Shown in pieces: positions 1 to 5,755 of a stretch of 7,348 nucleotides of DNA. A program made the translations under genes and the position numbers. The stretch lies in assembly GCA_013695775.1 (NCBI GenBank), contig JACCZV010000249.1, positions 1-7,348 on the forward strand. Direction: 5' to 3'. The DNA is from Chitinophagales bacterium (GTDB lineage: Bacteria; Bacteroidota; Bacteroidia; Chitinophagales; UBA10324). Below the pieces are notes generated by a model. That model saw only the letters and a list, made by a program, of their open reading frames with translations. It was not told the origin of the DNA and did no database searches. Positions within the stretch are counted from its first letter, which is position 1. Each line of letters begins with the position of its first letter.

Positions 1-242
1 CTATAAATGGAGCCGCTCGTGAACATGATGCCGGCTGAAATACCCAGGTTTGTATTTCCGGCATCAAAATAACCGACAGCGTGCTTCACACCTGTAAACT
101 ACACATTGCTAATGGTAATGCCTGAGGTATCGAAGAAGTCGTACATCATTTGTTCCACCGTATACGAGGTATCAACAAAGAGCTGAGCTGAAGTGCCAAC
201 GGTAGAGAAGCAGAAGAGAAACAGGGTGTAAATTTTTTTCAT
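1..242 (-). pseudogene. 5' part of a secreted choice-of-anchor L domain protein, interrupted by an in-frame TAG
   Basis: Reading leftward from the ATG at 242-240 gives a signal peptide (MKKIYTLFLFCFSTVGTSAQ, positive start then hydrophobic core) followed by mature sequence containing VEQMMYDFF and GITISNV. A TAG at 101-99 then stops the frame after 47 codons. The same frame stays open for 32 more codons to the window edge, and those residues (FTGVKHAVGYFDAGNTNLGI, then SAGIMFTSGSIY) continue the pattern without a break. Recalled family knowledge: choice-of-anchor L domains near the N-terminus of large secreted Bacteroidota proteins carry a similar series (NV..TG, IG.F, LGI..GI.L..G). That the two halves were one reading frame is therefore well supported. 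Whether the stop is a true nonsense mutation, a base-call error or a read-through site cannot be decided here. The 3' part lies outside the window, so repeats and any sorting domain are not visible. The 82-nt gap from GH3 shows no clear terminator, so read-through from GH3 is possible. Confidence 0.72.
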
Positions 243-324
243 AGTGAGCGATTTGATGTAGTTGAGCAATAGCCTAAAGATATGAACTTTTATAAAATGT
301 GCGATCGTATTATCCGGGCAAGAA

Positions 325-1875
325 TCACTTCCTAATTTTTTTACTCTCTAAAAACGTAAGCCAATCCTCAAGCTGCGTTTTTTTCAATACACGCGGAAAC
401 TTATGCTGCCCGCCCAGCTTTCCGTATGCACGCATCCAATCAATAAAAAATTTTGTTGGTAGAATTTCAACTAAAACCTCTTTCAAAGCAGATGTTCGCT
501 CGAGCGCGTAATCATCATTTAACTTTTTCAGCTGTTCATCAAGTTTTTCCTGAAAAAGTTTTGCATCTACATTATCATCACATCCTATCCACCAATGATG
601 CGCAAATAAGTCCTCATACGGAATTCCCGCTACCGCGAATTCGCGTACATCTATAGCTAATTCTTTACTCACCATTTCAATGGCCCTGTTCATGTTGTCT
701 ACTGAAAGGTGTTCTCCTGTTAAGCTGAGATAATGTTTCGTTCGTCCAACGATGATAATTTCTGATCTTTCCTTTGAAGTAAATTGAATTACATCACCCA
801 GAAGATATCTCCAAGCACCGGCACAAGTTGTCAGCAAAAGAGCATAGGGCCTGCCCTCCTCTGTTTCGCCAATGTGAAGTGCTTTCGAGCCGGTACGCAA
901 TTCCCCATCTTCATCAAAATGATTTTCATCAAAGGGAATAAATTCATAATAATTTCCTGTAGAAAGAAGCATTTTCATCCCCTCACTTTCGGGCTGGTCG
1001 GCAAAGGCTATAAAGCCCTCTGAAGCAAGGTAGGTATCAATGTCAACTACTGGCCGTCCAAATAATTTTTTAAATCCAGCACGGTAGGGTTCATAGGACA
1101 CTCCGCTGTGTACATAACACTGGAGGTTCGGCCATATGTCATGAATGGTTTCTACATTATTATATTCAATGATGCGCTCAAGCATGATCTGTATCCAGGC
1201 CGGTACTCCAACAAGAATAGATACATCCCATTTGGAAGCCTTGCGTGCTATTTCGTTCAGCTTTTTATCCCAATCTTTTTCTTTAGCAATTTTCTTCCCG
1301 GGCTTGTAAAAAACCTGAAACCAGAACGGAATCTTCCTTGCACTTATACCACTTAGATCTCCTTCAAAATAGTTGCCCCTCTTGTTTAAATCTGTGCTAC
1401 CACCGAGCATTAGAATTCGCTTCTCAAATATTTTGGGTGAAAAATGAAAATGCCGTGCAGAGAGTATTTGCTTTACAGATGCACGTTTAATTGAACGTAT
1501 CATATCCGTAGTGAGTGGAATTCGCTTGCTTGCTGACTCAGATGTACCGGAGCTCAGCGCAAAATATTTGGTTCTGCCAGGCCAGCATATATTGTTTTCA
1601 CCCTCCAGTGTGCGATGCCACCATTGATGAAGTATAGAATTATAATCATAAGCAGGGACCCTTTCTCTAAATGCTTTAAGAATGTCGGGGGCCATCAGAA
1701 TATCATAGAAGCGGTAGTATTTACCAAACTCTGTAAAAGCTGCTTTTCTTAACAGTCGCTTTAACTGACGCTCTTGCTGTTTATAAGCATTTATTGGTAA
1801 CAACCGATGTCGTTGTTCTATAAGCCGGTCATTCAATGCAATGGTTCTATCTATCAGTGGTCCAAGAAGCGGCAT
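325..1875 (-). CDS. GH3-family (auxin-responsive promoter family) acyl-adenylate-forming enzyme
   Basis: A 516-residue protein matching the GH3 branch of the adenylate-forming (ANL) superfamily. Plant members activate a carboxylate with ATP and then join it to an amino acid; the substrate of bacterial members is, as far as I know, not established. The family motifs are visible in order: the ATP-binding loop SSGTSESASK at residues 108-117, the YLASEG motif at 282-287, and WRYLLGDVIQF at 355-365, whose Asp contacts the ATP ribose in known structures. The mobile C-terminal region follows, with GKLGGQHKFPRV at 485-496 carrying the lysine region expected for catalysis. Length is close to bacterial GH3 proteins, and there is no signal peptide or membrane segment, so it should be cytoplasmic. 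The ATG at 1875-1873 is the natural start: MPLLGPLIDRTIALN resembles a normal amphipathic N-terminus. No Shine-Dalgarno is seen, as is usual in Bacteroidota. It is transcribed divergently from the sigma gene, with no partner enzyme beside it that would reveal the substrate. Confidence 0.93.
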   Translation of the reverse strand: MPLLGPLIDRTIALNDRLIEQRHRLLPINAYKQQERQLKRLLRKAAFTEFGKYYRFYDILMAPDILKAFRERVPAYDYNSILHQWWHRTLEGENNICWPGRTKYFALSSGTSESASKRIPLTTDMIRSIKRASVKQILSARHFHFSPKIFEKRILMLGGSTDLNKRGNYFEGDLSGISARKIPFWFQVFYKPGKKIAKEKDWDKKLNEIARKASKWDVSILVGVPAWIQIMLERIIEYNNVETIHDIWPNLQCYVHSGVSYEPYRAGFKKLFGRPVVDIDTYLASEGFIAFADQPESEGMKMLLSTGNYYEFIPFDENHFDEDGELRTGSKALHIGETEEGRPYALLLTTCAGAWRYLLGDVIQFTSKERSEIIIVGRTKHYLSLTGEHLSVDNMNRAIEMVSKELAIDVREFAVAGIPYEDLFAHHWWIGCDDNVDAKLFQEKLDEQLKKLNDDYALERTSALKEVLVEILPTKFFIDWMRAYGKLGGQHKFPRVLKKTQLEDWLTFLESKKIRK

Positions 1876-1889
1876 GCATCATTTTCTAA

Positions 1890-1918
1890 TAAAGATACTA
1901 TGTGAATTTTTTATGCAA
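1890..1918 (-). promoter_or_regulatory. Candidate Bacteroidota-type promoter for the GH3 gene
   Basis: On the minus strand, TTG (1918-1916) is followed after 18 nt by TATCTTTA (1897-1890). The Bacteroidota sigma-A consensus is TTG or TTTG at -33, 17-23 nt, then TAnnTTTG at -7. The -7 box matches all but its last base, and the spacing fits. A start near 1883 would leave a leader of only about 8 nt before the ATG. It is a weak call because such short motifs occur by chance in AT-rich DNA. Confidence 0.33.
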
Positions 1919-1989
1919 GTGGAAATATATGCTGCGACCAATGTAGGCGAGCATGGTAAATTATAATAAATCATATGAAGGTTGATTTG

Positions 1990-2015
1990 TATTGACCGGT
2001 GAATGCATGTCAATA
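1990..2015. repeat. 7-bp inverted repeat upstream of the sigma factor gene (possible operator or leader hairpin)
   Basis: TATTGAC at 1990-1996 and GTCAATA at 2009-2015 are perfect reverse complements separated by 12 nt. The repeat lies in the 153-bp divergent region between GH3 and the sigma gene, 14 bp before the outermost possible sigma start. Arm length and spacing would fit a dimeric regulator site covering about two helical turns, or an RNA hairpin in the sigma leader. No regulator is identified, and a 7-bp repeat in AT-rich DNA can arise by chance. Confidence 0.35.
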
Positions 2016-2028
2016 ATTAACTTCATAT

Positions 2029-2598
2029 TTGCCGTGTAGACCATATCATTTGGAATCATACGAGCAAATAGAAATTCCGGAAGAAGAACTGGTATCCAGG
2101 CTTTTTAAAAAAGACCAGGTTGCGTTTTCGTATCTCTACGATAACTATGCTGCAGCGCTCAATGGGGTAATATACCGCATTGTAATGGATGAAGATTCTG
2201 CTGAGGATGTATTGCAAGAGGTCTTTATAAGGATATGGCACAACTTCACTCAGTACGATAAGACGAAGGGAAAATTATTTACCTGGATAGTAAATATTGC
2301 GCGCAACCTGGCTATTGACCACACCCGATCTAAAAGTTTCAAAAATCAACAAAAAAACCTGGATGTAGATAAAATCGTAAATTATATAGATTTAAAAAAA
2401 AACACATCTTTTAATCCGGATAAGATTGGCTTAAAGGCGATGCTTACGGAGCTAAAACCCGAACAGAGGCAAATATTGGATCTGGTATACTTTAAAGGAT
2501 ATACACAAGCCGAAGTAGCAGATGAATTGAATATTCCTTTAGGAACAGTGAAAACAAGAATACGAATGGCCTTAATTCTTTTACGCGCGATCGTTTAA
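2029..2598 (+). CDS. ECF-type RNA polymerase sigma factor (sigma-70 family)
   Basis: A sigma-70 family protein of extracytoplasmic-function size, about 182-189 residues. Region 2 spans roughly residues 33-101: FSYLYDNYAAAL, then SAEDVLQEVFIRIW, which forms the core-binding and -10 recognition segment, then LFTWIVNIARNLAIDHTRS. Region 4 spans about 135-187 and has the helix-turn-helix YTQAEVADELNIPLGTVKTR that reads the -35 element. Regions 1 and 3 are absent, as in ECF factors. No in-frame ATG precedes region 2, so the start must be a non-ATG codon: TTG at 2029 (recorded, outermost) or TTG at 2050. The latter would give MESYEQIEIPEEELV and fits the usual N-terminal length of such proteins better. 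An in-frame TAA at 2014 bars any longer form. The protein ends soon after the last helix of region 4. The next gene encodes its likely anti-sigma factor, so activity is presumably held at the membrane until a signal arrives. The regulon cannot be told from here. Confidence 0.93.
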   Translation: MPCRPYHLESYEQIEIPEEELVSRLFKKDQVAFSYLYDNYAAALNGVIYRIVMDEDSAEDVLQEVFIRIWHNFTQYDKTKGKLFTWIVNIARNLAIDHTRSKSFKNQQKNLDVDKIVNYIDLKKNTSFNPDKIGLKAMLTELKPEQRQILDLVYFKGYTQAEVADELNIPLGTVKTRIRMALILLRAIV

Positions 2599-2641
2599 AG
2601 TGGAATGGCCTTAATTCTTTTACGCGCGGTCGTTTAAAGTG
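2564..2641 (+). repeat. 39-bp tandem direct duplication across the sigma stop / anti-sigma start junction
   Basis: Copy 1 (2564-2602) and copy 2 (2603-2641) are identical at 38 of 39 positions; the only difference is A2590 versus G2629. The unit holds the last codons of the sigma gene (ATGGCCTTAATTCTTTTACG, and on to its TAA) plus the AGTG that supplies the anti-sigma start codon. Because 39 is a multiple of three, copy 2 stays in the sigma frame but lies after the stop codon. Deleting one unit would put the sigma TAA one base from the anti-sigma GTG, the usual coupled layout. The duplication therefore opens a 40-nt gap while leaving both proteins whole. Confidence 0.97.
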
Positions 2642-3511
2642 GATACGAAAGAATACATAGAATCCGGGGTTTTAGATCTATATGTTTCAGGACTTCTTTC
2701 AGTAGAGGAAATGAGAGACGTAGAGCTAAAGGCATGTCAGAACACCGATGTAAAGTTGGAGTTAGAGATGCTGCAGTCCGCTCTTGAGCGCTTTGTGATG
2801 AAGCATTCCATGATACCCAACCCAAGGGTAAAGGATAAAATACTGAAAGATATTTACAGCAACACTGCAACACATAAAAGTTCAGCAATTTTTTCTTCAT
2901 CTAAAAAGACGCTCTACGAAGAACCCGATCTAAAAACAGATAATTCCCGGGCCCCTGCGGTTCATAAAATGCCTCTTAAAAAAAATTACTCCCTTGTTGC
3001 CGCGGCCAGCATCATTTTATTAGCGGTAATGACCGGGCTTTCATTTTATTTTTACGACCAATACAGGCAGTCAAAGGAACAAATTGCTGATTTGGAAGAA
3101 CAGCAATTGAATGTGGGTCAGTTAGTGAGTCAAATGCAAACTGACAAAAAACAGAATAAAGAAAAGCTGAAGGTTCTTACCGATGTCAATATGGTTCGGG
3201 TTACCATGAAGGGCACTAAAAAATCACCTGAAAGCATGGCAATGGTCTATTGGAATAAGGATACCAAAGCAGTATATCTTGATATTAAAGTGTTGCCTCC
3301 TGTACCCGATGCAATGCAATATCAGTTGTGGTCTATTGACCCTACAAAGGGGCCGGTGAATGCAGGTATGATTAGTACTACCAATGGTGAAATAATAAAG
3401 ATGATTGATGCACCGGGAGCTGTTGCGTTCGCTGTTACGCTTGAGCCTCAAGGTGGCAGTAAAACCCCAACACTTAAAGAGATGGTTGTTATGGGCACAG
3501 TGAGTTCGTAA
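2639..3511 (+). CDS. RskA-like membrane-bound anti-sigma factor
   Basis: A 290-residue protein with the layout of RskA-type anti-sigma factors. Residues 1-75 form a cytoplasmic sigma-binding region; YIESGVLDLYVSGLLSVEE resembles the conserved start of Bacteroidota anti-sigma proteins. A poorly conserved linker follows. One transmembrane helix lies at about 117-138 (SLVAAASIILLAVMTGLSFYF). A charged, probably coiled-coil stretch covers 140-182. The C-terminal domain at about 183-290 carries the RskA hallmarks VYLDIKVLP (212-220), YQLWSID (228-234) and AFAVTLEPQGGS (263-274); it should lie outside the inner membrane and sense or receive the signal. The start is GTG at 2639: there is no other NTG codon between it and an upstream in-frame stop at 2612, and the sequence from MDTKEYIESG matches the expected N-terminus. 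It lies 40 nt after the sigma gene because of the tandem duplication and is almost certainly cotranscribed with it. Release by regulated proteolysis, as in Mycobacterium RskA, is possible but not shown. Confidence 0.92.
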   Translation: MDTKEYIESGVLDLYVSGLLSVEEMRDVELKACQNTDVKLELEMLQSALERFVMKHSMIPNPRVKDKILKDIYSNTATHKSSAIFSSSKKTLYEEPDLKTDNSRAPAVHKMPLKKNYSLVAAASIILLAVMTGLSFYFYDQYRQSKEQIADLEEQQLNVGQLVSQMQTDKKQNKEKLKVLTDVNMVRVTMKGTKKSPESMAMVYWNKDTKAVYLDIKVLPPVPDAMQYQLWSIDPTKGPVNAGMISTTNGEIIKMIDAPGAVAFAVTLEPQGGSKTPTLKEMVVMGTVSS

Positions 3512-3521
3512 ATTTCTATCA

Positions 3522-3577
3522 GGGCTTTTTGTGGAAAACCCCAAAGCCCCTTTCAAAACTTTTAATATTTTTATTTC
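3522..3577 (+). terminator. Likely intrinsic terminator after the sigma/anti-sigma operon
   Basis: Ten nt after the anti-sigma stop, GGGCTTT (3522-3528) pairs with AAAGCCC (3543-3549). A few inner pairs (GTGG with CCCC, one mismatch) close an AAAA loop. A T-rich stretch follows from 3551 to 3577, although it is broken by AAAAC and is not a clean U run directly after the stem. The stem and position fit termination of the upstream operon ahead of ligA. Confidence 0.6.
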
Positions 3578-3599
3578 GATTTCACATTAAAGTGAAACG
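3577..3599 (+). promoter_or_regulatory. Small hairpin / inverted repeat just before the ligA start codon
   Basis: TTTCAC (3580-3585) and GTGAAA (3592-3597) are perfect reverse complements around a 6-nt loop ATTAAA. The outer CG pairs (3577-3578 with 3598-3599) extend the stem past one bulged A. The structure ends 5 nt before the ligA ATG at 3605, so as RNA it would sit in the ribosome landing zone; as DNA it could be an operator. No known motif is recognised. Confidence 0.4.
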
Positions 3600-3604
3600 A
3601 TTAC

Positions 3605-5710
3605 ATGTATTCACCGAAAGCACAAAAAGATCTCATCGATCTTTCATCACGTTTGCTAAAGAATAAGCATCGTGATACCTCTTCCCGTTCAGAAGACTTT
3701 GAAGAAATTAAAAACTTGCATGAGGCGATTCGTTATCATGAATGGCGTTATTATATTTTGTCAGAGCCAGTGATCACTGATTTTGAGTATGACCAGTTGT
3801 ATAACAGGTTAAAAAGTCTGGAAAAAAAACATCCCGATGCCATCACACCCGATTCACCGACACAAAGAGTAGCCTATGACCTTACAAAGGAGTTTCCAGA
3901 GGTAAAACACCTGGTGCCCATGTTGTCGCTTGACAACTCTTACGATGAAAAAACCTTGATTGACTGGGATCGCAGGGTTAGAGATCTTACAGGTGAAAAC
4001 GAAATTACTTATAGTGTTGAACCCAAATTTGATGGGGCGGGCATTTCCGTTGTTTATGAAAATGATGTGTTGGTGCGCGGTACCACACGAGGAAATGGTT
4101 CGGTAGGTGAAGAGATCACTAATAATATCAAAACACTGAGGTCAATTCCATTGAAGGCAAATTTTTCCAGATATGGAATACATAAAATCGAGATACGAGG
4201 TGAGGCGATGATCAATAAAGAATCATTCAAAAAATTAAATCAGAGGCGTGTTGCACAAAACCTTCCTCCTCTTGCAACGGCGCGTAATTCAGCTTCTGGT
4301 GGCATAAGGCAGCAGGATCCGAAAGATGTGGCTGAAAGAAATCTCGAAGCTTTTCTCTATAACGTAAGCTATGCAGAGGATAGGGATCTAAAGGATTTGC
4401 TTGGAACAACACTGCCTGCACACTCTGAAAACATTGCGATGCTCTTTCGACTTGGTTTTAAAACTCCGCACGGCGAATTAAAAGTTATGAAAGGAATAGA
4501 GGCAGTGGTGAAAGCATGTAAAGAGTTCGAGGAGCGCAGAGACGCCCTTGCGTATGAGATTGATGGCCTGGTAATAAAAGTTGATCAGATTAGACTTCAG
4601 AAAAAATGCGGATACACGTCGCATCATCCGCGATGGGCCATAGCCTTCAAGTTTGCTGCAAAGCAGGCTACAACAGTTTTACAAAAAGTAGAATTTCAGG
4701 TTGGAAGAACAGGGGCCATAACTCCGGTAGCAAAGCTGGAGCCGGTTGCCCTGGCTGGAGTTACGATCTCCTCTATCTCTATGTTCAATGAAGATTTTAT
4801 CAACGAGAAAGACATCAGGCTTAACGACAGGGTAGTAATAGAAAGAGCCGGCGAGGTGATTCCTTATATCGTGATGGCTGTTGTAGAGGCACGTTCAGGA
4901 AAGGAAGAGAAAATCCGTTTTCCAAAAAAATGCCCATCATGCGGTGAGCAATTGTTTAAGCCTGAGGGCGAAGCAAACTGGCGCTGTGTGAATGTCAATT
5001 GTCCGGCTCAGGTAGTGGAACGGTTGATTCATTTTGTATCAAAAGATGCCATGGACATCCGTGGGTTGGGTGCTGCTACCATCTTTGAATTTGTTCAACA
5101 TGGTTTTCTGAAATCTATTCCAGATATCTATCGCCTCAATTATGACTTAATTCGTCATCTGGAAGGATGGAAGGAAAGATCAGTCAGCAATTTAAAAAAT
5201 GGAATTGACGTTTCCCGGAAACAGCCGTTGCACCGTTTATTGTATGGATTAGGAATCAGGTTTATTGGTGAAACCACTGCCAAAAAACTTTCTGAACAAA
5301 TCCATGACCTGCTGGATCTTAGGGGATGGACTCTTGAGCAATTGATGACGATGGAGGATATTGGCCCTAAGGCAGCAACGAGCATATATGAATTCTTTCA
5401 GGCAGAGGCAAACCTTGCGATGATTACAGAATTGCGGGAGATGGGCGTTAATATGGTCTTTGAAGGAAGAAAAAAATCACAGGCAGGAAAGCTGGCGGGC
5501 CATACTTTTTTATTCACCGGAACCTTGAAGATGAAACGCGGCGATGCCGAAGCTCTTGTAGAACAAAACGGGGGGACCCTATTAGGCTCAGTAAGTGCGA
5601 AACTGGATTATCTTATCGTTGGCGACGATGCAGGATCAAAACTTCAGAAAGCTGCGAAGCTCGGAACGGTAAAAATTATAGATGAAGATGAATTTTTAAA
5701 AATGGTTTAA
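3605..5710 (+). CDS. ligA: NAD-dependent DNA ligase LigA
   Basis: A 701-residue NAD+-dependent DNA ligase that seals nicks between Okazaki fragments and in repair. Domains in order: domain Ia with the NMN-binding residues YHEWRYYILSEPVITDFEYD (44-63); the nucleotidyltransferase domain with the AMP-accepting lysine in KFDG (K141), IRGE (197-200), ARNSASGGIRQ (226-236), DGLVIKV (320-326) and AFKF (347-350); the OB fold including VGRTGAITPVAKLEPV (366-381); a zinc finger with Cys443, Cys446, Cys461 and Cys466; helix-hairpin-helix repeats at about 480-600; and a BRCT domain at about 627-701 (FTGTL, GSVS, AGSKL). It is about 30 residues longer than E. coli LigA, mostly from an N-terminal extension of about 27 residues. 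Several normally strict positions are changed: KFDGAG instead of KLDG-L-A, RGNG instead of RGDG, TARN instead of NPRN, SMFN instead of TLHN. The catalytic residues are kept, so it should be active. ATG 3605 is used because it is the first start in an unbroken frame. It may be a second, divergent LigA type found in Bacteroidota. Confidence 0.96.
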   Translation: MYSPKAQKDLIDLSSRLLKNKHRDTSSRSEDFEEIKNLHEAIRYHEWRYYILSEPVITDFEYDQLYNRLKSLEKKHPDAITPDSPTQRVAYDLTKEFPEVKHLVPMLSLDNSYDEKTLIDWDRRVRDLTGENEITYSVEPKFDGAGISVVYENDVLVRGTTRGNGSVGEEITNNIKTLRSIPLKANFSRYGIHKIEIRGEAMINKESFKKLNQRRVAQNLPPLATARNSASGGIRQQDPKDVAERNLEAFLYNVSYAEDRDLKDLLGTTLPAHSENIAMLFRLGFKTPHGELKVMKGIEAVVKACKEFEERRDALAYEIDGLVIKVDQIRLQKKCGYTSHHPRWAIAFKFAAKQATTVLQKVEFQVGRTGAITPVAKLEPVALAGVTISSISMFNEDFINEKDIRLNDRVVIERAGEVIPYIVMAVVEARSGKEEKIRFPKKCPSCGEQLFKPEGEANWRCVNVNCPAQVVERLIHFVSKDAMDIRGLGAATIFEFVQHGFLKSIPDIYRLNYDLIRHLEGWKERSVSNLKNGIDVSRKQPLHRLLYGLGIRFIGETTAKKLSEQIHDLLDLRGWTLEQLMTMEDIGPKAATSIYEFFQAEANLAMITELREMGVNMVFEGRKKSQAGKLAGHTFLFTGTLKMKRGDAEALVEQNGGTLLGSVSAKLDYLIVGDDAGSKLQKAAKLGTVKIIDEDEFLKMV

Positions 5711-5755
5711 CGCCTAATCGTTGTAACATCTCTTACAGCTTAGTAAATAAACATG

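Noticed and set aside
288..297. Ten-base palindrome TTTTATAAAA in the gap between GH3 and the anchor-L gene
   Set aside because: It has no GC pairs or loop space for a terminator hairpin, and such palindromes are common by chance in AT-rich gaps.
784..1356. Open frames on the plus strand inside the GH3 gene
   Set aside because: They lie opposite a well-supported coding frame and show no recognisable domain, so they are antisense shadows.
2024..2031. CATATTTG as a -7 box for the sigma gene
   Set aside because: One mismatch to TAnnTTTG, no TTG at 17-23 nt upstream (the nearest is 29 nt away), and it overlaps one possible start codon.
2007..2039. Ten-codon ORF (ATG to TAG) in front of the sigma gene as a leader peptide gene
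   Set aside because: It has no run of regulatory codons, attenuator or ribosome site, so I do not call it a gene; it is mentioned only as context for the unusual sigma start.
5711..5755. Possible terminator between the convergent ligA and M43 genes (GTAA N6 TTAC)
   Set aside because: The stem is only four weak base pairs, without a clear T run on either strand, so it is not a credible hairpin.
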